Positions 38,301 through 50,785 of a DNA stretch of 64,000 nt are shown one piece after another. The DNA is taken from positions 123,567,988 through 123,631,987 of the forward strand of contig CM067082.1 in the NCBI GenBank assembly GCA_034008185.1, given 5' to 3'. The notes beneath the pieces were generated by a model. That model had not been told where the DNA came from. It worked only from the letters and a program-made list of their open reading frames with translations, and ran no database searches. Both the position numbers and the translations under genes were made by a program. The DNA comes from Gorsachius magnificus. Its lineage: Eukaryota; Chordata; Aves; Pelecaniformes; Ardeidae. Every line of letters begins with the position of its first letter. Position 1 is the first letter of the stretch.

Positions 38301-39512
38301 GGGCCTGGTCAAGGTTCCGTTGATGGAAGGGTGGAGAATTGTTTTGGGGGAGGTGCAAAGTATTTAATAAGCTCGGAGTAGATTCCTGACTTACTACTGA
38401 AATCTCAAGGGAATGCCAAAGAATGCAGCATTTCTGCATTCAGACCCCTCAGTGTGGGGGAAGGCTATTGCAGTATTTAAAGGTTTAGGTCACTTTATGC
38501 AAAAGTTGGAGAAGGCATTGTAATAATTCTGACTGTGACTTGTGCTCTGCGAGGGAAGGCAGGGCACTGGTAGTCACAACCGCTACTTAGATGGGTTTTC
38601 TTCTTGCAAGGCAGCGATGCGGGAGCGGGATGGTGGCAGCCCGTAGTGTATGTGCGTGCGTGAAACTTGTGGTGCAAGGCTTTGGGTACTACCTCGCCGC
38701 AATCCAAGAGCAGCTGGCATCTCGCAAGGCGATGTACGCTGCAATCTGATTATTCAAATGGCCCTGATGTCACTTGTGTGTGATGAGGGGGGAGGGCAGG
38801 TGCTAACGCTGGGCACCTGGGGATGCGCCTGGCAAAGCCTCCCGGCCCCGGCTCCCACCTCCGGGTGGGCTTCCCACCCAGACCTGGTCTACCACGCCTG
38901 CTCCTGGGGCCTTCAGGTGCCTAAAATACTCACAGTGCCTCAATTGTGGTAATGATGAGGTGGTTTTCCAATTAGAAGGTTAATTTTTGGGTTTTTTCCC
39001 TGCCATGAGGGCTCTTTGTTGAGAAAATAAATTCACTACGTCTCTTCGGGGGGGGTTGTTTGGGAGAGGAGCAGGAGAAGAAGGTAGGGAAGGTGCACCT
39101 TGTAGGTAACGCTGCCTCGTAACAAACTGTTCCATGGGGAGTGCAATGGCCTGCTGTGCTTCATCTCTAATGCTGAAGTATCTGAAGGCTGATTTGAGGA
39201 AAACAGGCCCAAAATCCCTCATGCAACCATCTCCGCTCCAGGGGCGAGCATTATGCTGGATGGGCATCAGATTGTCTTGCTAATTTTCAGCATAATAAGG
39301 GTTTGTCTCTTGTTCGTGCAAGGTGGTGGGAAACAGCTTTGCGAGGCTGAGGTATGTATGGTGGCTACAGTGGTCACAGTTATTAAAAAAATAATTTAGT
39401 GGCATTGATTTTTAGTTTTATTTCTGTAAATATCAAGCAGGGAGAAACATGCTGAATGTTAGAAGTGACAGAAAATATCATTTATTAGCTGTATGCGTGT
39501 TCTTTTCTGCAG

Positions 39513-39633
39513 AAAGAGGCGGAGGGCCGCGCCTGGGTCCAAGAAGAATGTTTTCAAGAGTGAAGGGCCAAAACTTTGTATAGTGACTTTGCGTTTTTAT
39601 TATCTGTTTCCATATTCATTTTTGCAGATGTGA
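39513..39633 (+). other. Candidate alternative exon in IGF2BP3 intron 2
   Basis: A strong acceptor (GTGTTCTTTTCTGCAG at 39512) is followed by a GC- and CpG-rich patch in AT-rich intron. Spliced to exon 2 it continues in frame as a basic run (KRRRAAPGSKKNVFK after the junction arginine) and stays open to TGA at 39631-39633. The nearest donor (AAGA|GTGAAG at 39560) is mediocre and would shift frame. I saw no AATAAA just after the stop. It may be a pseudo-exon. Confidence 0.2.
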
Positions 39634-42600
39634 ACAGGAAATTAATTTTTTTTTAAGCTTTGAAATCCTACAATTAGAGTGGAAACAAACGTGAATAATT
39701 GTGGAGATTCCTACATAGACAACTAGTTGTTATGGCAAGAACAGATAAATCTTCACTAATCATGTTAACTGTTATGTTGGTGAAAGTTTAATTTTTATAA
39801 ATCCTTATACTGTTTGATCATTGGGGAAAAAAAAAATCCCTTCTTGGTGCAGTTTTTAAAAGATTCAGCTGCAGTATATGAAACACAGCTCTAAACGCAT
39901 GTACTGAAAGGTTGGTCCTGCTCCCTTTTTCTTCCCTTCCTTTCATTAGAAGGTACCCCGAGAACAGACTTGTAATGGACCTTAAATCGTGCGTAGGCAT
40001 GGTAAATTTTGAAGGGGTGGAATAAAAAAAATAACATTTTGGTAGTGTAATTCAAGGGTAGTAAAATATAATCAGGAAATGTTTAAAATTTTTTTATTTC
40101 TCCCTTTTTTTTCCCCTCAAGCATGGGGTAATAACATTTTCCACATTTTTGAGACCTTGAAGGTGGTATTTTTGTAAAATGGGGCTGTGTTCATTTCAGT
40201 TGCTCTTTTAAGTGCAGAGCATAGGACTCTACAGTGCTGGAGTCCTGTTTATGGCTTCTGGCTAGCTACTGGGTGGACTTCAAATGCTTAGTTTTGACCT
40301 GAAAAATTCTTAAATGGCCTGGGATTTACCTACCTAACAGAAAACGCGAAGCTTCCCATAATGGCCATGAGAGAGGGACCCAGGCAGAATTAAAATACAC
40401 CTAATACTTAATCACGGACAGGGAACCTCACAAAAATTTTTTTTTTGCTGCTTAAACCTGTTCCTCTCCTTAATGTCATCTTAGCTTTTAGGATTTTATC
40501 TTCCTGGGATTTCGGGAACAAATACATAGTGCCATGGAGCACAGTTAAAGACTCTCTTTCTGGTGATTTCATCCCTACATGAGCACAGTGAGATGGCCAC
40601 AGGGCAATATTGATGTGGGATTTTTTTCCTTGTAATTTAAGAGTCAAATTTATTATTAGAATTTGATTATTCAGAATCAGTAAATAGATGGAGAATGGGT
40701 ATAAAAATGAAATGCTGTAACATCTAAGTAAGGAGGATAACATTTAATGTTTTACAGAAGGGAGAGGGATAGGTGGAAAAGTTTGAATAGAGTCTACGCA
40801 CTTGGCGATATTGAGGTGCTTTCTGTAGTTCCAGAGTGCTTCAAAACGATTCCCTCTTTATGTGTGTTCTCTCATTTTGTTTTCATATGCAAAATGTTAA
40901 TCTGTGTGTCAGTCCATTCTTTATCTGGAGTGATGCACAGTATAGAATTATATGCGGAGTTATATGTTAATTACTGTTGAGAGCTAAGATAAAACCATAA
41001 CTTTTACTTATTTTGTCTAGAAATGTGACATGGTTATCAGAAATATTTGCGCGTTATTTTATAGCTTTAGTCTGAGGCTTGCATCCTTACCTTTCTGTTT
41101 TTCTGGGCATGTCAAACGTATGCACTCGTATGCAGGATGGAAAGGCATGCTGTACGAGTCTTACGTTTGCTGTCCAAATAAAGAAAATATTGTTGAATGT
41201 GCCATCCAAAATCCCCCCAGGTGCCTGGGTTTGGGGTGTGCTGGGGAGATAAGCAAGGCCAGTGCTTACTGGTGCTACCCGGCTTTTCTGGGCATGTTTA
41301 TCCATGCGGGTACCTCAGTGGCAGTTGTTACTTCTCATCACCTGAGATAAGTAATTTTTCTTAGAAAAGTTTCTGTGTGGGAGCAAGAGCTCATGTGTGT
41401 TGGGCACATTTTGGGTAATTAAAAAAAATTATGTTATTGTATTCTCTCCTGGTTTTGCTTCTTTCCAGATCTGCAATATCAGTTTGTGAGCGTGTGTTGA
41501 AAGACGCATACATTTAACCAGGAAGAAAATCTTGATGTTTGTGGTTGGATACTTAACAAAAAAATGTGTTACCAGGATTGGTATTAGGGTAAATGTTAAA
41601 ATACTGTACATGTAACGGCATTAAAAGCATGGGGCCAAAAAAGCTGTGTTCCATTTTTTTTTCTGCAAGTATGTTGAAATTTCAAAATGGAAAATTATAT
41701 TAAATTATAATATCAACTGTTATTTTGCTGAAGTGTGTTATCATGGCAGCTGGCACAAGAGAAACCTGTAGTATGAAAGCTGTCTCCTGTGCAATGCAAC
41801 CTTAGCAGCGATGTGCCTGCCCTGTTGCCTGCCTCTTCATGGTGTGGTGGAATTGTTATCAGCTAGGACTGCCCTTCTGCAAATCTGGATGGAAAACTGC
41901 TTCTTCCAGGCAAAAAGAGGCATTCTGTATTTTTAGTTAAGTTAAAATTTGGATAAGAGCACATATAACAATGAGTCAAAGTGGGATCTGACTCTTCTTG
42001 GGTATGGGACTAAGTATTGAAACAAAACTGTTTGAAATGAAAGGTCTTCAGCTGGGAAGGGCCTTACTCCATTTTAATCTTTTTTGGTATCTTGATCATT
42101 TTGTGACTGCAATCTGATTGGTGAGAAATAATAATGTGGAAAGTGTTTCAAAGAGAATATGTATGTATAGGTGTCTGTGTGTATATATATATACGCATGT
42201 ATTTTGAAAGATTGTGTTACCATAAAATAATTCACAGTTTAAGAAGAGACCAGCTAAAAATATCTGGAGAATTTATAAAAATAGTAAGGGTGGTTTTTTT
42301 TTTTTGCTAGTACTAGTACACTTGAACACAACTGGAGCTGAATGTTCACTTTTGAAAGATTAACTTTCATGCTCAGCTGAACTTTAGGAACGCTATTTTA
42401 AAATATGTAGTCTACACCATGTGTTTAATACATTTTTCCCCTTTGTGAAAATAACAGTACTTTATTGTTTTGGTAAATTGATTTTGTTTTTAAATGTTAA
42501 ATGTACAGGTCCTGTGGGTTTTCCTTCAAAAATGGAGCTCACTTTCACCTTAATGGAGCCTTAAATATCGTAGTGCAGAAATCAGAATTCCAGTTAGAGG

Positions 42601-45466
42601 GAACTGTAGCCTGTGTGAACAAAAACTTCTGTTGGGGGGGGGGAAAAATATCTTAAGTAATTGTGAACCCAAGTAATAACTTATTTTCCTGAAACTTCAT
42701 GTTAAATAGCAGTTAGGGATGAAGGAAAAAGCTTGTTGTGTTTGGATTTGGAATTATCTGTTTAATATCTAGCATGTATGGATCAAGGTGGGACTCTCTT
42801 TAATTTTCTAGGCATAAGCAGGGCAGGAGGGCTAGCTATAAGAAGGGGGGAGGGGGGACACGGACCCAAACCCCTCGAGTGAGTTGTGCTATGCAGTTGC
42901 TCCACACAACTTTCATCCTGGGGCCTGATCCTGCGCATGCTCTGCCCCTTCTCCCCTGCCCTCGGAGGGAGTCCTCAGTGTGCCGCGGGGAGGCTCTTGG
43001 GAAGCTGAGTTTGCAAAACTGCCCCAGCTTTGACAGGGAAAATGCACATATCGTCTAGCAAAGGCAAAAGATGAAAGTGTGTGTGTGTGTTTTTTTTTTT
43101 TAAAAGCAAAACCAACCAACCAAAAAAAAACCCCAACAGTCACAGGACAGATGGACAGATCATCTAGAAATCTATTTTTGGGTGCTAGAGTGAATTATTT
43201 GGTTTATAGGTGTAGGGGAGATTCTCTATGTGATGGCAACTTCCTGGTTATCATGGAAGAATAGTTCAATTTTTCCTCCTACATGTAGAGTAAAAATTTC
43301 AAAACAATGTCTCTTTAGGACAGTGCTTGAAAAACATAATCTGTAGGATGCTTGAGGAATTTAGGTAGTGGTTTAATCCACAATAATAGACTACACTTCT
43401 AATGTAAACCATGTCCTGTCTTTTTCCTGATGCCAGTTAAAATTCTGACAAAAATGCTTTAAATTATTTTCCAGTGGAAGTTTTGTGGCAACCTTAAGCA
43501 GGGAATGGTTAGAGGGGAAAAAAAAATAATTGTTTGTGTCTTGGAATATTGTTACTGATTTGAAAATTATTTTTCAGATGAGCTTGCTAATTGTATAATA
43601 GTGTACACGGGTTCCCCCTGCCATCGAGGCATTGCTCTGTAACAGATGTGTAGTGCTGCCCTGTAAAGAGCACATGGGTCTTTCCTGACGAGGTAACTAG
43701 ATCTCTGAATGAACCCCATCTATCTTTGCAGAAAACCAGCACTCTGGTGTGCAGGGGGAGCCATTCGCCAGGGTCAAGTGAGAGGGATTTAATGCTAAGT
43801 GTCTCTTAGTGGTATTGATCACAGTGGGAGCTGGTCAACAACAGGAGTTCTTGTACAGTGAGCTTTGCCTTGGTAGAAGTTCAGTTACTTCAGCAAGTTC
43901 TAGGTGGTGGTGGGCAGCAGCATAACTTGGTGAGAGAGACCTAAGAACTGCTGTTGCTGCCCAGGCGGTGCTCCTTTTGACCCGAACAGAAGTGCTGGTG
44001 TATCTCGTTACCTGATTGTACGAACTTTGCACCTGCATGGAAATTTTTCCTGTGGGATAGTCTTAAGAAATGTGCAGCTTTCAGGGATGCTAGGTGGTTA
44101 AAGCTGTATACAAATTCAGCTCCTCTTTCAGTTTCAAATACATATTGAGATGGTAAGCATGTGGTCTGCAGATTTAGTAACAATTAATGAAGGATCTGGA
44201 GGATCCTAGGGTACACCACAGGTATTTAGGTCGATTCTAACAACCCGTACAAAATAAATCAGAAATGCTCTTAAAGTCAAAGCAAAGATTTTTTTCAGAG
44301 TTTAATGCTGATGCCCAGTATCAGTTGTAAAATTCTTTTCCTACTGCCAGTACTGGTTCATTTAAAGATGCACCAGAATTTTTACTCTATTAAACTGTTG
44401 TTCTTAAAAGTAAAACCACCACCACCCAAAAAAACCCACCCAAACACCCCACATTAAGTTATGATAGTGGCCCTTCATTTATTTACGAAATACTAAGTTT
44501 GGTTCTCAGTGATGGTCTGAGTCCTAATAGCAAATTGTGAGGTCCTGTTCTATTTTGGTAACTTGTTTTGGGTTGCTGCTTATTCTGTTGGCATTAATGA
44601 TGTGTTTGCTTGGTAAGTTACCTACCTCTATTTAGAAGTTTTTGGGTTTTCTGTTATGCAGTTGAGAGGGCATTTTTATAAAAGTGATTTCTACCCTGGC
44701 GGCTCTTTTTTTTAAAAAAAAAGTGACTGACATGTAAATATACCCCAAATTCTACATTTAACATAGAACTGTAAACTTCTACCTAAAGTTGTGGAGTACT
44801 CACCCTTTGCACAACTGGGCTTGATGGCAGTTCAATTAAACTCAAATCATGAACAAAATCATCATTTCAGGTATGTAGCACATGCCTGATCCATATAGAG
44901 TTGATTTTATGCATCACTCCTTGAAAAGTAATCTTGGGAAAAGATTTAGAAGATTTATTATAATTTGTAGAGCCCTTCAAGCTTCTCGACTGAGTTAAAG
45001 ATTGCATTCCCTTTATGTTTGACTTGCTTCAGTACAATCACAAAATTGTGTTCGCTTGCTGGGGTGGGCTTTTGCCTGCCTCCGTGGCAAATAATCAGCT
45101 CATGTACATTGCTTTTCTCCCTGGCCCTTTCACTCACATCACCTGGGCCACACAGTTCACTTAGTATGACTGTTGCTGGTTTTGCATACGTTGGATTAAG
45201 TTCGGCATCTTAACATGAAAATGCAACTTCTGAATGCATGAACGGCAGTACAGATCCAGCATCGCACGTGTGGTTACGTCAGGCTCCCGCTGTATAGCAG
45301 CGCTGTGTTTTGTTCTGCAGCTCTTCAAAATGGCTTTTCACATGAAAGCTCAAGCTATCTTAACTTTTTAGCTATCGAGTGTTGGTGGAAATCACATGTG
45401 GTTCTGTATTCCAGAAAGCCGCTCTTTGACATAGTTCTGACTTGTGTCATTTTGGGTGGTACCCTT

Positions 45467-45509
45467 AAAAAAAAAAAAGGGGGGGGGGGGAAAGGAGGGG
45501 AAAAAAAGG
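45467..45509 (+). repeat. Homopurine tract A12-G12 plus GGA/A-runs
   Basis: 43 consecutive purines: A12, G12, AAAGGAGGGG, A7, GG. It is a mirror-like, triplex-prone low-complexity tract in intron 2. Confidence 0.85.
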
Positions 45510-48500
45510 CAAGGCATGGAAAAGTCTGTCCAAAACTTAGTCATGTTTCACCATGATGAAGCCCTGCATGTTCCCGAGGAAGAAATGGCCTTTAAGCAGT
45601 GACAGTTTTTTGGAGACGGCCGTGGTGCGTGTCCTGCCTGGTGAGGCTTGGGGTAGATGCAGGAGCTTTGCCTGGTTTGGGGGGACTGAGCAGGTGCCCG
45701 GACCTGTTTCTTTTCCCTCTAACATCCAGCTCCGTGAACTTCCCTTGCACTCTGTGGACAACGGTGCATGTGGTTACAAACTATTAAAGCGTGTCTTTGA
45801 GGTTTGGGGGGAGGAGGGGGAGCGATTGCTTTGTTTTGAGGCTTTTGGTAGCTCCAGTTCTGGTTGTTACCGGTAGCTGTCTCTTATAGTGTAGTCCAGT
45901 ACTAGGCATGAAGCTGGTGCTGCCGTAGTTTGAAACAAGCTGAATTTCTGGGGGGTGATGGTGGGGGAGACAAATGAAGAAGACCTACAAAAAGTAGTGT
46001 TAACAGAAAATGATCAGTAACTCCTAAAGAATGATGATTTCTTTCTATGGCTGAATATGTATTGTATAACATTGTAGTCTTCCTTACGCTGATTTTTTTT
46101 TTTTCTAATTCAGTATTTTTAGATATCTCCTGCCCTTTATTTCTTTAAAATTCTTAAACCTAGTGGTTGGGTTTCAGACCTTTGAAAGGTGTGTTTAAAC
46201 CATGCTAAGCTATCTTCTCAGGTAAAAGTAACTTGATCTACTAGTGGGGGCAGGAACTGCCTAATTTAGGTATCTCTGTTAACAAATCAGTGCTGTATGA
46301 TTGTAAAAAGATAGTAATTACTGTCTCAGCATGATAGTAGGTTTGCACATCTGTATACAAACTAAATTTAAGGATTAACATAAAAAAATTGACATTAATA
46401 CTTATTAACTTGTAAATTATATTTATGAATTAACTGGTTAGCTGTATCATGACATAGGACTTTTCTCTGCTTTGAAACTAGCTGATCCAAACTTACAATT
46501 TTGCTCAGTTTAATATAAAGTGAACTAAAATAGTGTAAATGTTAAATGTTATCCTATGTAGAGAGTGCAGTTTTCAGTGCAGAAACATAAACTTTATTTT
46601 TTGTTCTCTGATCTTAACAGTGTATTTAAATCTACAGTGAAAAAGTCAATGCTCACTGTGATCTTCAACCTCAAAACGTGCACCATATTCTATGTTTTCT
46701 GTGAAAAAGGAAATTAAAAATAATGGAATTACTTAAAAGGTGATAGTGGCTAGCCTAGAACTGCTTTACATGCTGCTGCTTCTTAAAGTCATGGCAGTTT
46801 TCTTATAGTATTATGAAAGCAGGGGGAAATTACTAAATATTAACTGTAAAGGTTACTAAAGAAAATACCCTTACGCCTCTTGTATACAAGCAATTTTTTT
46901 CAACGTAACTTGCCTTTGCAATAAATTGTAAAATTGAAACGTTGCAACCTTAAAATTTGTGAACAGTTGAATTTTAGTTGGTGACTTTTCCAGCTGAACA
47001 GAATGAAACGATACTCTAACTAAGGCTTTCCTCAAGGCCTGGTATGAAAACTCAGAGATTGCTTTCCTATATTACACTAGGTAAGCCTGTGTGGGCTGAT
47101 CAGAGCTGCTATGATAAAAGCATAGAAAATTGTTTTTTGTAATTCATAAAAACGAAGTTTAATGAAAGATGTAATTAACAATATTTCTATGAAGTAAATA
47201 TAAAAATTCGCAAAAGACTCTTTACACACAAGCTGTGATACTTTAACTATGCCAGTACAAAATATTTACTGTGAATGTGGATTTACTAGTATAGAGGTAC
47301 TTACCCTGAACAAAATTATTACCCTATAAAAAAAGTCAAAAATAAGCTCTGTAGACAATAGAAAACTTTGCATGGTTGTTATTACTTTATAGATTTAACT
47401 TCTTAAAACACATTAACCAAAATTACATTTTTTTGCACTAACATTTTTTAGATCAAAACTTAATGTAGAAAATGTTTTGTATGTGTGCAAAGTGTATATA
47501 TTATTTAGCTCTACATCCCAACTGAAAGGTGGTGCATTCTACACTTCAAGGGTATAACATTTTTTGAGGGGAGAGTACGCAGTTGTTCTAAACAACATGT
47601 AATTTTTGCTCTAAGTACAGCTATGAAATAATTTTTTTTGGTGCCATTCAGTCCACAGAATTTGTGTGTAATTGAATAGGATTTAATTTTGGGGGGGACA
47701 ATTCTTCAGAGAAAATTACTTAAAAGAAATGACAATAATGTCTGAAAACCATAAGCCCAATTTGTTTCTCTTTGCAAGTGATTTAGGTATAGAACAAGCA
47801 ATGGTGCTTTTTTAAAATTTTGCAACTGGTGACATTCAGTATAAAAATGACAAAGCTAAGGAGCAGAGTTATTGCTTTCTATGACTTTTGGGGTTTGACA
47901 GGGCAAGAGAAAGGAAGGAAAAATATTTGGTGGTGATAGTGCAAAACCCACACATTCTAGCACTCCTCTGGTAGAGGTGTTACATCTCATCTGCTTTAGG
48001 TCGCTTAATCAGTTTAAGGCCACGTGGAATTGCCATTAGTAAGGGCCAGCACTTGAGTGCTATTTCTTCTTGTAGGTATTCAATTAGTTTAACAGAATAT
48101 ACGAGTAAAACAATTACCAGGGCATCAAAGTGAGAATTGGTGTCTGTGCGGTGTCTTAGTTGCTGTGTGCATCTCTTCATATTCTAAAAGTTTCGGGTTT
48201 TTTTTTTGTAACTTTTCACTTGTGTGAGTACGGGTTATTGTACTGAATCCTTTGAGATGGAAGAACTTGTTTATTTTAGAGCAAGAATAATAGGAAATGT
48301 ACGGTAAATGTGACGTTTCTTCTGTTGTAAAACTGGTGAAGTATTACTTCTCTATTCCTGTTAGTGTGGTCTAGAAGATTTAAAAGAAGCTATTTGTCTT
48401 GCCAGTGTTTTTTAAACTTTTCTTGGTTTGTCTTGAGATTGAAGGGTGGAAAGCAGTAATGAGGAAATAGATTTTTTTTTTTTTTTTTTTTTTAAATTTA

Positions 48501-50754
48501 AAAGAAACCCCTTAGCTACATGAGCAGGCTAACTGCAGGTCTTTGTTAGGCTTTGCTGGAACATCAAGTGATGAGCATAGTATATCTCTTATAAGCTCAA
48601 GTATCATGTCAATATAAAGCTGTCCTCTTCAAAAAGTTAAGTAATATATGAATTTATGAAAAAAGTAATAAAAATGGAAGTTTCTGCCAGAATGGATGCG
48701 GAGTGAAAGCCGTGCATGCATGTGCACGTACACACCCCCGTGCGCTACATTCTTTAAGAGTAGTTTTAAACACTGGAAAGAGCCCGAAACTTGTGGCTGT
48801 ACGTTTGAAAGTGTTGATTTACTCTGTGCTCTTGTTAACTCTGCTTTTACTTTATTTGGCTCTTTTAAGCACTAGGGCTTTATTCATATTCTTAGATATT
48901 ATTATATAGACAGTCGCCTCAATGGAGTAGATTGCCCTTGTTAATATCCTTTTATATTATGGAAGAGACTTGAAAATGCTGAGCCTGTCTGTTAGCTAAA
49001 GTTTATATATACACTTAAAATCAGACTAAGCAAGATTTTTCATTTATTCTACATCACACGTAAGCTTTTTGAAGTTAGATGGTGCTTTCAGCAGCATGAG
49101 TGTTTCGGTGTGTTTCCATTTCCCAGACCCCATGGGAATCTTTGTTTTAGGAATTGGACATTAATTTGTGTCTTTTTTTTTTTTTTTTGTAAAGTAGCCT
49201 GAGAGGCAGCCGGACAGGCTTTTCTTTAAAAAGTCTGAGCATGGGGTGAAACAGCGAGGCGGCGGCGAAGTAGGCACTGGGATGGGTCCCTGAACTACCC
49301 CAGCACCTCGCTCAGTTTAAGCTCTGAAGTAGCTTGCTCTCAACCTGAAAGGTTTCAATCTGATATTTAATAGCAAAAAAAAGTAGCAAATGGAGGCTCC
49401 CTGCTCTCTCTGTGCCGATGTGACAGAGTTCTTGCAGTTACATGCTCTAAGTGCCTAGGCAGAGCAACTCTTCCGATCTTACTTCAAGCCTTCTTTTGCT
49501 TCCTCTCCACCCCCCAAACCAGAACTGAATTTGAATAGTTAATCGGGAGCATACAGTGAACTTAGACTGAGTATGGACTTCCTTAGTTTCATTTGAGTCG
49601 GACCTAAAAGAGACCAGAAGGGGTTAGGCTCCCTGCCTATAGCTGTGGTGTAAGGAATCTGGAAAGCGTTTCTGATATTCTCTGCAAACACAGGCTCATG
49701 GTTGAGCAAGTTGGTCTCAGCAGCGTGGTGGCTACTGAGTTGGTCTATGAATGCTGCTAATTTTATTTCGATATTTCAGTCTGAGAAGGGTGAATCACTG
49801 AGCTGTTGTTAAGACAAGATCTAATCTGCTGCCATACCTCCTGTACCAAAAAAAAAAGTTGCCAAAACTTTTACATTGTTCATGGTATCTGTGTCACTTA
49901 TTTCCGTTGGGTTTCTGATGGGCAAACTTTTGTGGAGTAAGTGATGGTAGTAGGGAAAATGTGTGAAATAAAAACACTGTGAGGGTCTATGCAGCAGCAG
50001 CTTTGTGGAACAAAGTATCTTGTTGGCTTTCCTAATTATTCAAGTCTTGGTACCCTTTTTTGCTTCAGAAATGTCACTGAAGTATCCTACACTATTTCTT
50101 TCTCGTCTGTGGGCTTTTTAAAAGGAGCTGAATTTATTGAAAACTTAAAAAAAAAAAAAAAAAAAATCCTTCTTTTCCTTTCACTATCTCCCCAGCCCCT
50201 AACTTGGCCATGTGAATGGGGGGACATCACATGCAAATTTCAGTCTAGAGTTGCTTCTTAAAGTTGATGTAAAACTTCTCAGTTAGTCCGTAATGGAAAT
50301 ATTGACTGCTTCACCCAGCAGCCCCTGTGGGTGCCAGAAAAACAGGTGAGGGGAGAGGAGAAACCCTTAGCTATTTTGGTGGCTGAAGGAAAGGAGGGAG
50401 GGGGAGGAGAAAGATAAAAGATGAGCATTGTGTCCCGTCGTTTAGGGGATTATTATTTCATACTGGTTAGGATTTTAAATAGACAATTTTTTGGGCATGT
50501 TTAGAAGCACTTTTGCATTTAAAGATGTTATTTTCAGTACTTTGTACACCTCCTGAGTATTTTCACTGTTATCCACATCCCAGTTAATTGCAAGTTAGCA
50601 GTGGGGTGGGAGAATAAATGGCAAGTGACCATAGCTCTAAAATGTTTGGTCAACAAAATCAGCTCAGCAGTACAATTATTTGAGGAATACAGACCCCTGC
50701 TCTGAGGAGGGAAAGAGGAAACTGTGGCTTTAAAAAAGCCAAACACCCAAGAAA

Positions 50755-50785
50755 CCCCCCCCCCCCCCAAACAAGAAGGGGGGGG
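50755..50785. repeat. C14 and G8 inverted homopolymers
   Basis: C14 (50755-50768), a nine-base spacer, then G8 (50778-50785). They can pair as a short hairpin. Low-complexity. Confidence 0.8.

Noticed and set aside
41468..41505. Strong acceptor TTGCTTCTTTCCAG in intron 2
   Set aside because: No good donor and no in-frame continuation of note. Strong decoy acceptors are common in long introns.
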